The notes under the pieces: generated by a model | Databases searched by the model: none | Told to the model about the DNA's origin: nothing | Seen by the model: the letters and a program-made list of their open reading frames with translations, nothing else | Part shown: positions 42,596 through 51,231 of the stretch, piece by piece | How positions within the stretch are numbered: the stretch's first letter is position 1 | Layout: each line of letters starts with the position of its first letter | Assembly (NCBI RefSeq): GCF_900090245.1 | Contig: NZ_FMDN01000011.1 | Span: forward strand, 124,001 to 188,000 | Length of the DNA stretch: 64,000 bases | Reading direction: 5' to 3' | Source: Micromonospora halophytica | GTDB taxonomy: Bacteria; Actinomycetota; Actinomycetes; Mycobacteriales; Micromonosporaceae | Program-made: the position numbers and the translations under genes

Positions 42596-43423
42596 ATGTC
42601 CAACTTCACCGCCGCGGACGTCAAGAAGCTCCGCGACCTCACCGGCGCCGGCATGATGGACTGCAAGAAGGCGCTGACCGAGGCCGAGGGCGACTTCGAC
42701 AAGGCCGTCGAGATCCTGCGCGTCAAGGGCGCCAAGGACGTCGGCAAGCGGGCCGGCCGCACCGCCGCCAACGGCCTCGTCGCGCACTCCGGCCAGGCGC
42801 TGCTCGAGCTCAACTGCGAGACGGACTTCGTCGCCAAGAACGACGCCTTCATCGCGCTGGCCCAGCAGCTGGTCGAGCACGGCGAGCGCAGCGGCGTGAG
42901 CAACGCCGAGGAGCTGCTCGCCTCCGAGTTCGACGGCAGGACGGTCGCCGACCTGGTCCAGGAGCAGTCGGCCAAGATCGGTGAGAAGCTGGTGCTCAAC
43001 CGCTTCGCCAAGCTCGACGGCACCACCGCCGTCTACCTGCACCGCAAGAGCCAGGACCTGCCCCCGGCGGTCGGCGTGCTGGTGCAGTACAGCGGCAAGA
43101 CCGACGAGGCCGGCGACGCCGACGCCCGCGCGGTCGCGATGCAGATCGCCGCGATGCGGCCGAAGTACCTCACCCGGGACGAGGTGCCGGCCGAGGTCGT
43201 CGAGTCCGAGCGGCGCATCGCCGAGCAGACCGCCCGCGAGGAGAACAAGCCCGAGGCGGCGCTGCCGAAGATCGTCGAGGGTCGGGTCAACGCCTTCTTC
43301 AAGGACTACGTCCTGGTCGAGCAGTCGTCGGTCGCCGACAACAAGAAGACCGTGAAGCAGGTGCTGGCCGAGGCCGGCATCGAGGTGACCCGCTTCCTGC
43401 GGTTCGAGGTCGGCCAGGCCTGA
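42596..43423 (+). CDS. tsf: Elongation factor Ts
   Basis: A 275-residue protein. The UBA-like start (AADVKKLRDLTGAGMMDCKK) and ALLELNCETDFVAKNDAF are the classic EF-Ts elements; DLPPAVGVLVQYSGK and VLVEQSSVADNKKTVKQVL mark the core subdomains. It exchanges GDP for GTP on EF-Tu. Second gene of rpsB-tsf. A hairpin follows the stop. Confidence 0.97.
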   Translation: MSNFTAADVKKLRDLTGAGMMDCKKALTEAEGDFDKAVEILRVKGAKDVGKRAGRTAANGLVAHSGQALLELNCETDFVAKNDAFIALAQQLVEHGERSGVSNAEELLASEFDGRTVADLVQEQSAKIGEKLVLNRFAKLDGTTAVYLHRKSQDLPPAVGVLVQYSGKTDEAGDADARAVAMQIAAMRPKYLTRDEVPAEVVESERRIAEQTAREENKPEAALPKIVEGRVNAFFKDYVLVEQSSVADNKKTVKQVLAEAGIEVTRFLRFEVGQA

Positions 43424-43467
43424 TCCGCCGGACCGGGCGCATGCCGCGTCCGTGGGCAGGGAACGTC

Positions 43468-43515
43468 GACGAGGAGGCCGCCGGTGTACGTGACAGGCAC
43501 CGCGGCCTCCTCGTC
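43468..43515 (+). terminator. Hairpin terminator between tsf and pyrH
   Basis: A stem of 14 uninterrupted pairs (43468-43481 with 43502-43515), extended by four more pairs after one bulged base, starts 44 bases after tsf. It separates rpsB-tsf from pyrH-frr. Confidence 0.8.
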
Positions 43516-43586
43516 ACATAGGGTCGGCAACGGCAGTCGAGCGGTACGCGGCGCGCGGGACGTGCGCCCGGGGAAGGGCGGGGCGG

Positions 43587-44354
43587 ATGACGCAGGTTGT
43601 GAGTGACCGGAGCCTGGAGGCTGACGACCCGACGGCGCCGCCGCCCGGAAGGGCCCGCCGGGTGGTGCTGAAGCTCTCCGGTGAGGTCTTCGGTGGCGGC
43701 GCGATCGGCGTCGACCCGGACGTCGTACAGGGCATCGCCCGGCAGATCGCCACCGTCGTCCGGCGCGGTGTGCAGGTCTCCGTGGTGGTCGGCGGCGGCA
43801 ACTTCTTCCGCGGCGCCGAACTGCAGAAGCGCGGCATGGACCGCGCCCGGGCCGACTACATGGGCATGCTCGGCACCGTGATGAACTGCCTCGCCCTGCA
43901 GGACTTCCTGGAGAAGGAGGGCATCGAGACCCGCGTGCAGAGCGCGATCACGATGGCCCAGGTCGCCGAGCCGTACATCCCGCTGCGCGCCATCCGGCAC
44001 CTGGAGAAGGGTCGCGTGGTGATCTTCGGGGCGGGCGCCGGCATGCCGTACTTCTCCACCGACACGGTCGCCGCGCAGCGCGCGCTGGAGATCCGCGCCG
44101 ACGTGGTGCTGATGAGCAAGAACGGGGTGGACGGCGTCTACACCGCCGATCCCCGGGTCGACCCGGCCGCCAGCAAGTTCGACTCGATCACCTTCTCCGA
44201 GGTGCTGCGCCGCAACCTGCGGGTGGCCGACGCCGCCGCGTTCAGCCTCTGCATGGAGAACGGGCTGCCGATGCTGGTGTTCGGCGCACAGGGCGACGAC
44301 ACGATCATCCGCGCGGTCGGCGGCGACAAGATCGGTACGCTGATCACCGCCTGA
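43587..44354 (+). CDS. pyrH: UMP kinase
   Basis: A 255-residue amino-acid-kinase-fold protein. Motifs are VVLKLSGEVFGGG, VVVGGGNFFRGAEL, RADYMGMLGTVMNCLALQDFLE, FGAGAGMPYFSTDTVAAQRA and MSKNGVDGVYTADPR. A short 20-residue N-terminal extension precedes the fold. It converts UMP to UDP in pyrimidine synthesis. Followed by frr after about 85 bases. Confidence 0.97.
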   Translation: MTQVVSDRSLEADDPTAPPPGRARRVVLKLSGEVFGGGAIGVDPDVVQGIARQIATVVRRGVQVSVVVGGGNFFRGAELQKRGMDRARADYMGMLGTVMNCLALQDFLEKEGIETRVQSAITMAQVAEPYIPLRAIRHLEKGRVVIFGAGAGMPYFSTDTVAAQRALEIRADVVLMSKNGVDGVYTADPRVDPAASKFDSITFSEVLRRNLRVADAAAFSLCMENGLPMLVFGAQGDDTIIRAVGGDKIGTLITA

Positions 44355-44439
44355 ACGGCCCCCGCCGGTCATCGCGGCGGTCCTCCGACAGACAGCAGCT
44401 TCAGCCCACGACGAGCAACAGAAGGAGGCGAGGAGACCG

Positions 44440-44997
44440 GTGATCGACGACACCCTCCTCGAGGCCGAGGAGAAGATGGAGCGTGCCATCGAGCACGCCA
44501 AGGAGGAGTTCGGCGCCATCCGCACCGGTCGCGCCAACGCCGCCATGTTCTCCAAGGTCATCATCGACTACTACGGCAGCCCCACCCCGCTGCCGCAGAT
44601 GGCGTCCATCGGTGTGCCCGAGCCGCGGATGGTCATCATCAAGCCGTACGACAACTCGCAGATCAACGCCATGGAGAAGGCGATCCGCGACTCCGACCTC
44701 GGCGTGAACCCGAACAACGAGGGCAACCAGCTGCGCATCCTGCTCCCGCAGATGACCGAGGAGCGCCGCCGCGAGATGATCAAGGTGGCCCGGCACAAGG
44801 GTGAGGAGGCCAAGGTGGCCGTCCGCAACATCCGCCGGAAGGGCAAGGAGGAGCTGGACCGCTTCGTCAAGGACGGGGAGGTCGGTGAGGACGAGGGCCG
44901 TCGCGCCGAGAAGGAGCTCGACGACCTGACCCAGCGCTACGTCGCCACCGTCGACGAGCTGGTCAAGCACAAGGAAGCCGAGCTGCTCGAAGTCTGA
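44440..44997 (+). CDS. frr: Ribosome recycling factor
   Basis: A 185-residue protein, standard length, from a GTG with a GGAGGCGAGGAG ribosome-binding region. RRF landmarks include AIRTGRANAAMF, VIIDYYGSPTPLPQMASI, IKPYDNSQINAMEKAI and MTEERRREMIKVARHKGEE. It splits post-termination ribosomes with EF-G. Pairing with pyrH upstream and cdsA downstream is standard. Confidence 0.97.
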   Translation: MIDDTLLEAEEKMERAIEHAKEEFGAIRTGRANAAMFSKVIIDYYGSPTPLPQMASIGVPEPRMVIIKPYDNSQINAMEKAIRDSDLGVNPNNEGNQLRILLPQMTEERRREMIKVARHKGEEAKVAVRNIRRKGKEELDRFVKDGEVGEDEGRRAEKELDDLTQRYVATVDELVKHKEAELLEV

Positions 44998-45340
44998 GCC
45001 ACCGGCACCGCGGCATCGGGCACCGGTGTGCCGCCGCCCCTGCGGGCGGTGGGACGCCGGTGCCGCTGTCGTCGGGCCCCCGGACCGCGCAGCTGCCCGT
45101 CGATCCCGCAGCCCGCCGGCACCCGCGCGGTCCGGGGGCGGCACGGGGGCGGGCCATCGTCCGCCCTGCCGGGGCGGGGAGTGCAGTAGGCTCGGCACGA
45201 TTCCCGGGCCACCACGCGGTGAACGACGGGAATCGACCGGCCGAAGGGTCGGGCAATCGGACGGAACAGTCGCGCGTGTAGGGGATGGCCTTGGTCTTGC
45301 GTCATGTGGTGGAACTCGTACCGTCGCCGTTCGGTGCGTG
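44998..45340. other. Intergenic region frr-cdsA with hairpin
   Basis: About 340 bases without a supported gene. A two-part hairpin at 45019-45064 (GGCACCGG with CCGGTGCC outside, CCGCCC with GGGCGG inside) probably terminates frr transcription. The rest (about 45180-45340) likely contains the cdsA promoter; no clear consensus is visible. Confidence 0.55.
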
Positions 45341-46612
45341 ATGTCCCACCTCGACCCCTACGGCGGTGCCGAGCCTCGCGGCTGGGACCGGCCGGAGCGA
45401 TCCTCCGCGCTGCCCTGGCCGGAGCGTGACGTGGAGCCGTGGAACCGGCAGGCCGGCCCCGAACTGTCCGCCGGGCCGCAGGCCCCTCCGCGTCCGCACG
45501 CGCACCGCCCCGGCGAGCCCGGCGCCGAGCCGTACGCCCCGCCCCGGGAGGGCCGCCCCGGCGAGGGCCCCGGCCGACCTGCCGGCCCCGGCCGTGCCAC
45601 CGGCCGCCCGCCGGTGGGCGACGACGCGCCCACCTCGCAGCTCGCTCCCGTCCGCGACGACGACGCGCCCACCACGCAGATCCCGGTGGTGCGGGCGGAG
45701 GCCGACGACGAGCCGGAACCGCGGCGGCCGTCCGGCCGGCAGCGCGGCCGGCGCAGGGCCAGCGCCCAGCGGCCGCCGACCCAGCAGCCCAGCCCCGGCC
45801 GGGCCGGCCGTAACCTCCCGGCCGCGATCGGGGTCGGCGTCGCGCTCGGCGCGCTGATCCTCGTACCTCTGTTCTTCTATCTCGAGGCGTTCCTGGCCGT
45901 GCTGGCCGCCGCGGTCGGCGTGGGCATCTGGGAGATGGCCCGCGCGGTCCGCCGCAGCGGCGCGCACCCGCCGCTGGTGCCGCTGATCACCGGCGGCGTG
46001 CTGACGGTCGGGCTGGCCTGGTTCGCCGGGCCGGACGCGCTCAGTCTCGGCCTGCTGGTCACGGTGCTCGGCACGATGATCTGGCGGCTCGGCGACGGCC
46101 CGGCCGGCTTCCAGCGGGACCTCACGGCCGCCACCCTGATCGCGGTCTACGTGCCGTTCCTCGCCGGGTTCGCGGCGCTGCTCGCGGCGGCCCCCGACGA
46201 CGGGCACCTGCGGGTGCTGGTGACCCTGGTCGCGGTGGTGCTCTCCGACACCGGCGGGTACGCCGCCGGGGTGTCCTTCGGCAAACACCCGATGGCTCCG
46301 TCGATCAGCCCGAAGAAGTCCTGGGAGGGGTTCGCCGGCTCGGTCGCCGCCGCCGCGGTCGGCAGCGCCCTGCTGATCTGGCTGCTCTTCGACGTCCCGC
46401 CGTGGTGGGGCGCGGTGTTCGGGATCGCGGTCTCCGGCGCGGCGGTCCTCGGCGACCTGGCCGAGTCCATGATCAAGCGTGACCTGGGCGTGAAGGACAT
46501 GAGCAACCTCCTGCCCGGGCATGGCGGTCTGATGGACCGGCTGGACTCGATCCTCTTCGCCGTACCCACCGCCTACCTGCTGCTGGCGGTCTTCGTGCCG
46601 GTGGTGGGCTGA
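45341..46612 (+). CDS. cdsA: Phosphatidate cytidylyltransferase with long disordered N-terminus
   Basis: A 423-residue protein from the ATG at 45341. Residues 1-160 are Pro/Arg/Glu-rich and disordered. About eight membrane helices start near residue 165. The CdsA signature is at the C-terminal end: SDTGGYAAGVSFGKHPM, SPKKSWEGFAGS, and GDLAESMIKRDLGVKDMS followed by LPGHGGLMDRLDS. It makes CDP-diacylglycerol for phospholipid synthesis. The disordered extension is much longer than in E. coli and is a recurring actinobacterial feature. Confidence 0.95.
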   Translation: MSHLDPYGGAEPRGWDRPERSSALPWPERDVEPWNRQAGPELSAGPQAPPRPHAHRPGEPGAEPYAPPREGRPGEGPGRPAGPGRATGRPPVGDDAPTSQLAPVRDDDAPTTQIPVVRAEADDEPEPRRPSGRQRGRRRASAQRPPTQQPSPGRAGRNLPAAIGVGVALGALILVPLFFYLEAFLAVLAAAVGVGIWEMARAVRRSGAHPPLVPLITGGVLTVGLAWFAGPDALSLGLLVTVLGTMIWRLGDGPAGFQRDLTAATLIAVYVPFLAGFAALLAAAPDDGHLRVLVTLVAVVLSDTGGYAAGVSFGKHPMAPSISPKKSWEGFAGSVAAAAVGSALLIWLLFDVPPWWGAVFGIAVSGAAVLGDLAESMIKRDLGVKDMSNLLPGHGGLMDRLDSILFAVPTAYLLLAVFVPVVG

Positions 46613-46716
46613 GGGATGAATCACGCCCGGCCGCCCGTCCGCCCCGCCCGGCCAGGGCGGAATCGGCACCTCCGGACGGCTGTGTTCGCCGAACGGCGTG
46701 ACAGACTGGACGCGCC

Positions 46717-47868
46717 ATGACGAGCCTGCCTGTGATTCCCGTAGACCCCGACGCCCCCGGGCGGCGGCCCGCGATGCCGCCCCGCCACCTCGCCGACCTG
46801 GACCTGCCCGGCCGGCAGGCCCTGGTGACCGAGCTGGGCGAGCCGGCATTCCGGGCCAAGCAGGTCTCCAACCACTACTTCGGGCGGCTGGTGCGCGACC
46901 CGGAGCTGATGACCGACCTGCCGGCGGCCACCCGGGAGCGGATCGCCGGGTCGCTGCTGCCCACCCTGCTGAGCCCGGTGCGCGAGCTGGCCTGCGACGA
47001 CGGGGCCACCCGCAAGGCGCTCTGGCGGCTGCACGACGGTTCGCTGGTGGAGAGCGTGCTGATGGGTTACCCGGACCGGGTGACCGTCTGCATCTCCAGC
47101 CAGGCCGGCTGCGGCATGGCCTGCCCGTTCTGCGCCACCGGCCAGGCCGGGCTGACCCGCAACCTCTCCACCGCGGAGATCGTCGACCAGGCCGTCTACC
47201 TGGCCGGTGTCGCCGCCTCCGGTCGGGTGGCGGGATCACCACCGCGGCTGTCGCACGTCGTCTTCATGGGCATGGGCGAGCCGCTGGCGAACTACTCGCG
47301 GGTGGTCGCGGCGATCCGGCGGCTGGTCGCGCCGGCTCCGGAAGGGCTCGGCCTGTCCCAGCGGCACATCACCGTTTCCACGGTCGGGCTGGTCCCGGCC
47401 ATCCGCCGACTGGCCAGCGAAGACCTCTCAGTGACCCTTGCGCTGTCGCTGCACGCGCCCGATGATGATCTGCGCGACGAACTCGTGCCGGTCAACCAGC
47501 GCTGGAAGGTGTCCGAGGTGCTGGACTCAGCGTGGGACTACGCGGCCCGGACAGGGCGCCGCGTGTCGATCGAGTACGCGATGATCAAGGACGTGAACGA
47601 CCAGCCGTGGCGGGCGGACCTGCTCGGGCGGTTGCTGGCCGGCAGGTTGGCCCACGTGAACCTCATCCCGCTCAACCCGACACCCGGCAGCCGGTGGGAC
47701 GCGAGCCCGAAGCCGGTCGAGCGGGAGTTCGTCCGGCGGTTGCGCGAGGCCGGGGTGTCGACGACGGTGCGGGACACCCGGGGGCGCGAGATCGACGGCG
47801 CGTGCGGGCAGTTGGCGGCGGCCGAGGACAGCAACACCGACGCCCCGCGCGGGCGTGACCGGGCGTAG
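46717..47868 (+). CDS. rlmN: Dual-specificity RNA methyltransferase RlmN
   Basis: A 383-residue radical SAM protein. The [4Fe-4S] cluster motif is CGMACPFCATG (CxxxCxxC). The start of the domain has LVESVLMGYPDRVTVCISSQ. HVVFMGMGEPLANY, ISVSTVGLVPAIRRLA-type text (here ITVSTVGLVPAIRRLA) and LIPLNPTPGSRWDASP are conserved, and the catalytic Cys near the C-terminus is in GREIDGACGQL. It methylates C2 of A2503 in 23S rRNA and A37 in some tRNAs. Followed by the DivIVA-like gene. Confidence 0.95.
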   Translation: MTSLPVIPVDPDAPGRRPAMPPRHLADLDLPGRQALVTELGEPAFRAKQVSNHYFGRLVRDPELMTDLPAATRERIAGSLLPTLLSPVRELACDDGATRKALWRLHDGSLVESVLMGYPDRVTVCISSQAGCGMACPFCATGQAGLTRNLSTAEIVDQAVYLAGVAASGRVAGSPPRLSHVVFMGMGEPLANYSRVVAAIRRLVAPAPEGLGLSQRHITVSTVGLVPAIRRLASEDLSVTLALSLHAPDDDLRDELVPVNQRWKVSEVLDSAWDYAARTGRRVSIEYAMIKDVNDQPWRADLLGRLLAGRLAHVNLIPLNPTPGSRWDASPKPVEREFVRRLREAGVSTTVRDTRGREIDGACGQLAAAEDSNTDAPRGRDRA

Positions 47869-47890
47869 CGGTACGAGACCAGGAGACATA

Positions 47891-49009
47891 GTGGCGAGTC
47901 AGGGTCAGCGTTTCCGGCGTAAGGCGCTCCGCCGGGGCTACAAGGTCGACGAGGTGGATGCCTTCCTGGACCGGGTCGAGGCGACCCTCGCCGGTCAGCC
48001 GGTCGGCGCGCCCGTGGCCTCCCAGGAGGTCCACGACGTCGTCTTCCGGGTCCGCTTCAACGGCTACGACGAGTGGCAGGTCGACCTGCACCTCGACCGG
48101 GTCGAGCGGCAGCTGGCCGAGTTGGAGGAGCGCGGTGGCCTGGCTGGAGGGCGCAGCGGTGACCTGCGCGCGTCCGCCGACCGCCTGGGCCCGCCGATGC
48201 GTGACGACCACCGGGGGCTCTCGCCCGTCCCGCAGCCGCTCCCGCCGCGCGGAATGCCGGCGCAGCCGGGTCCGCCGGACCGTTACAGCAGCCGGTACGA
48301 CGAGCCGACCGGCGCCTTCGCCGGCGGGTACGACGCCCCCCGGGGCGGCTACGACGCGCCGCGCGGCCCGGCGGGGCCCGGCGCGGGCGGCCCGATGGGC
48401 CCGGGTGGGCAGTTGGGCCACGGCGGTCCGCCGCAGCGTGGCCTGCCCGCCGGGCCGGGCCGCTACGGCCAGGAGGAACCGGGTCGCTACGGCCAGGAGG
48501 AGCCGGGTCGCTACGGCCAGGAGGAACCGGGCCGGTTCGACGGGTTCGAGGCCGGTCGGCACGGCCGGGTCGACATGACCGCCGAGATCCGGATGCCGGA
48601 GCGCGACCTGCGCGACATGCGGGGCCCCGGTCCGGCCGGCCCGCCGCCCATGCCGCCGCAGGGGCACGGCGGCCCGCCGATGGCCGGTCCGCCGATGGCC
48701 GGTCCGCCGATGGCCGGTCCGCCGATGGCCGGTCCGCCGATGGCCGGCCCGCCCGGCAGCGACCTCTATCGGGTGGACCAGATCCGGCGTGGCTTCCAGG
48801 TGCGCCGCTTCGGCAGCGGGTACGACCCGGACCAGGTCGACCGCTTCTTCGAGACGCTGCTCGGCGGCATGCAGGGCCGCAACCCGATGCCGTTGAACCC
48901 GCGCGACCTGGACACCCTGCGGTTCGGGCTGGTCCAGGGCGGCTACTTCGAGGCCGAGGTCGACGCCGCCCTCAAGGACGTGCAGGACATCCTGCTCGGC
49001 GGCCGCTGA
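47891..49009 (+). CDS. DivIVA-domain protein with internal repeats
   Basis: A 372-residue protein from the GTG at 47891 with AGGAGA upstream. Two DivIVA-like segments are present: N-terminal GQRFRRKALRRGYKVDEVDAF and C-terminal YRVDQIRRGFQVRRFGSG-type text (about 290-372). Between them is a Gly/Pro/Arg-rich linker with two repeat arrays. DivIVA proteins mark curved membrane and steer polar growth in actinobacteria; this one is not the main essential DivIVA by architecture, and its role is unknown. Two DivIVA-like motifs separated by a disordered linker could bridge partners. Confidence 0.82.
   Translation: MASQGQRFRRKALRRGYKVDEVDAFLDRVEATLAGQPVGAPVASQEVHDVVFRVRFNGYDEWQVDLHLDRVERQLAELEERGGLAGGRSGDLRASADRLGPPMRDDHRGLSPVPQPLPPRGMPAQPGPPDRYSSRYDEPTGAFAGGYDAPRGGYDAPRGPAGPGAGGPMGPGGQLGHGGPPQRGLPAGPGRYGQEEPGRYGQEEPGRYGQEEPGRFDGFEAGRHGRVDMTAEIRMPERDLRDMRGPGPAGPPPMPPQGHGGPPMAGPPMAGPPMAGPPMAGPPMAGPPGSDLYRVDQIRRGFQVRRFGSGYDPDQVDRFFETLLGGMQGRNPMPLNPRDLDTLRFGLVQGGYFEAEVDAALKDVQDILLGGR
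48461..48532 (+). repeat. 24-base tandem repeat in the DivIVA-like gene
   Basis: Three in-frame copies of a 24-base unit (48461-48484, 48485-48508, 48509-48532), with one or two changes between copies, encode RYGQEEPG three times. Confidence 0.93.
48674..48748 (+). repeat. 15-base tandem repeat in the DivIVA-like gene
   Basis: Five in-frame copies of CCGCCGATGGCCGGT, the last with one change, encode PPMAG five times. Copy number is likely variable between strains by slippage; that is inference. Confidence 0.93.
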
Positions 49010-49017
49010 CCGACGCG

Positions 49018-49053
49018 ACGAGGGCCCGCTCCCCGGTGGGGGCGGGCCCTCGT
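49018..49053. terminator. Strong bidirectional hairpin after the DivIVA-like gene
   Basis: A 16-pair stem (49018-49033 with 49038-49053, including one G-T pair) with a four-base loop. It lies nine bases after the plus-strand stop and 23 bases from the stop of the convergent small membrane gene. Confidence 0.85.
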
Positions 49054-49076
49054 GTCGTCTGGCGCGGTGGCGCGGT

Positions 49077-49298
49077 TCAGGAGCGCAGGCCGTTGCGGCG
49101 CAGCACCGCGTCGCCGACGACGATCGCCAGCAGCAGCACGGCGAGGCCGACCAGCCAGATGTCCTCGACCCTGCCCTCGTGGTTGCCGCAGAGCATCGCC
49201 AGCAGCGCCAGCGCGGAGAGCACCGCGCCGATCCGTCCGGACTTGCGGTGCCCGGGCTTGTGCTGATCTGGCGCGGTTACCGGCTCGCTTCCTGCCAC
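49077..49298 (-). CDS. Small two-helix membrane protein
   Basis: A 73-residue protein from an ATG with GGAAGGA just upstream. Two membrane segments, about 24-39 and 48-65, flank a short loop with GNHEGRVEDI. Both ends are charged. No family recognised. It is convergent with the DivIVA-like gene and divergent from the MBL-Rieske gene. Confidence 0.68.
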   Translation of the reverse strand: MAGSEPVTAPDQHKPGHRKSGRIGAVLSALALLAMLCGNHEGRVEDIWLVGLAVLLLAIVVGDAVLRRNGLRS

Positions 49299-49535
49299 TG
49301 TCGGTCCTTCCCTCGCGATCGGATCTCCGAGTAGTCTGGCACGCCCCCTACCGGGCCCGGTGCGGGGTCCGGCCTGACCGGGGTACGCGAACGGGGGACA
49401 CGCCCCGCGTGACCCGGGCCGTTGGACCCTTCCGGTCCGGGCGGGTCGGCACTACCGGCGTCGCGGGACGGTGAGCACACTGCCTCCGGTAGCGTCTGGA
49501 CGTACACCTTGATTGTCTTTTTGAGGGGGACTGCG

Positions 49536-51125
49536 GTGCGAGTGACCGGTACGGGACATGCCAGCATGCGGATCGACACGGCCGCGGGCAGCATCCTGTG
49601 CGACCCGTGGGTCAATCCCGCCTACTTCGCCTCCTGGTTCCCCTTTCCCGACAACTCCCAGCTCGACTGGGAGGCCCTCGGTGACGTCGACTACCTGTAC
49701 GTCTCGCACCTGCACCGCGACCACTTCGACGCCGCGCACCTCAAGCGGTACGTCTCGAAGGACGCCACCGTGCTGCTGCCCGAGTTCCCCACCTCCGAGA
49801 TGGAGGACGAGCTGCGGGAGCTGGGCTTCACCAAGTTCCTCAGGGCGCCGAACGAGCAGGTCGTCGAGCTCGACGGCGGCCTGAAGATCATGATCCAGGC
49901 GCTGACCAGCCCGACTGACGGCCCGATCGGCGACTCCTCGCTCTGGGTGGAGTACGACGGCGTCCGGTTGCTCAACCAGAACGACGCCCGGCCGACCGAC
50001 CTGAGTGTCTTCGCCGAGCTGGGCCACGTGCACGCGCACATGCTGCAGTTCTCCGGGGCGATCTGGTACCCGATGGTCTACGAGCTGCCGCAGGCGGCGA
50101 AGACCGCGTTCGGCAAGCAGAAGCGGGAACGGCAGTTCGACCGCACCTGGCGCTACATCGACGACCTGAAGGCCGACCACGTCTTCCCGATCGCCGGTCC
50201 GCCGTGCTTCCTCGACGACGCGCTGTGGCAGTTCAACGACATCCACGGCGACGAGGGCAACATCTTCCCCGACCAGTCCGTCTTCCTCTCCGAGTACGCC
50301 AAGGTCGGCGGCACCAACGGCATCGTGCTGCTGCCGGGCAGTGTCAGCGAGGTCACCACGTCCGGTGCGAGCACCACCCACCCGGTGCCGGTCGAGGAGT
50401 TCTTCGCCGACAAGATCGCCCACCTGGAGGAGATGCGGGAGCGCAAGCGGCCGGTCATCGAGGCGGAGAAGGCGTCCTGGCGGCACCCCGAGGTGGACGT
50501 GCTCGGCGAGATGAAGCGCCGGATCGAGCCGCTGCTCGACGAGTCGATCTACCTGGCCAAGGGGGTCGGCGGCCCGGTCCGCTTCGACCTCGTCGGCACT
50601 GACGACTCAGGCGGGGAGACGATTGAGTCGATCGTGGTGGACTTCCCGGGCAAGGAGGTCCGGCCGTACGCCGACGAGAAGGTGCGCTACCGGTTCCGTA
50701 CCGAGCGGGCGCTGATCGAGCACCTGCTGCACATCGGCGAGGTGGACTGGGTCAACTCGCTCTTCCTCTCCTGCCGCTTCTCGGCCGCCCGGATCGGCCA
50801 GTACAACGAGTTCGTCTACGCCTTCTTCAAGTGCCTCTCCACCGAGCGGCTCCAGTACGCCGAGGGCTGGTACGACGAGCACGAGCGCACCAGCGACGCC
50901 GAGGACATCACCCTCGGTGACTGGGTGGTACAGCGCCGCTGCCCGCACCTGAAGGCCGACCTGACCCGCTTCGGCATCGTCGACGGTGACCAGCTCACCT
51001 GCCAGCTGCACGGCTGGAAGTTCGACCTGCCCAGCGGCCGCTGCCTGACCAGCGTGGGCCACAAGGTCCGGGCGCACCGTGCCGACGCGAACACCCCGGC
51101 CCCGGCCGGCGAGGCGGTCGGCTAG
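49536..51125 (+). CDS. Metallo-beta-lactamase-fold/Rieske fusion protein (CMAH-like, permuted)
   Basis: A 529-residue protein from the GTG at 49536 with GAGGGGGA upstream; the longer frame upstream is unsupported. The MBL fold has the metal motif HLHRDH (His58, His60, Asp62, His63) after VSHL. The C-terminus is a Rieske domain with Cys469-Pro-His471, 17 residues, then Cys489-Gln-Leu-His492 (CQLHGW). CMP-Neu5Ac hydroxylase combines the same two modules but with Rieske first. It may be a metal- and Fe-S-dependent hydroxylase or reductase-fed hydrolase. No sialic acid or partner reductase gene is adjacent. Confidence 0.88.
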   Translation: MRVTGTGHASMRIDTAAGSILCDPWVNPAYFASWFPFPDNSQLDWEALGDVDYLYVSHLHRDHFDAAHLKRYVSKDATVLLPEFPTSEMEDELRELGFTKFLRAPNEQVVELDGGLKIMIQALTSPTDGPIGDSSLWVEYDGVRLLNQNDARPTDLSVFAELGHVHAHMLQFSGAIWYPMVYELPQAAKTAFGKQKRERQFDRTWRYIDDLKADHVFPIAGPPCFLDDALWQFNDIHGDEGNIFPDQSVFLSEYAKVGGTNGIVLLPGSVSEVTTSGASTTHPVPVEEFFADKIAHLEEMRERKRPVIEAEKASWRHPEVDVLGEMKRRIEPLLDESIYLAKGVGGPVRFDLVGTDDSGGETIESIVVDFPGKEVRPYADEKVRYRFRTERALIEHLLHIGEVDWVNSLFLSCRFSAARIGQYNEFVYAFFKCLSTERLQYAEGWYDEHERTSDAEDITLGDWVVQRRCPHLKADLTRFGIVDGDQLTCQLHGWKFDLPSGRCLTSVGHKVRAHRADANTPAPAGEAVG

Positions 51126-51132
51126 GGCTCAG

Positions 51133-51190
51133 CCTCGCCGGAGGTCGGCGGGGCGGTCAGCTGGGGCCGGGCCCGCCGAGGCCGGCGAGG
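51133..51190. terminator. Imperfect hairpin between convergent genes
   Basis: CCTCGCCGG followed by TCGGCGGG on the left pairs with the matching inverted sequence on the right, interrupted by a 3:2 internal mismatch. It lies between the MBL-Rieske stop and the FAD oxidoreductase stop. Confidence 0.5.
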
Positions 51191-51231
51191 CGACCGCGGG
51201 CACCCACGCAGAGGGACTGTGGGGCAGGGGG

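Noticed and set aside
48674..48748. CRISPR-like array
   Set aside because: Units are 15 bases, contiguous, without spacers and in frame with a gene; it is a coding minisatellite.
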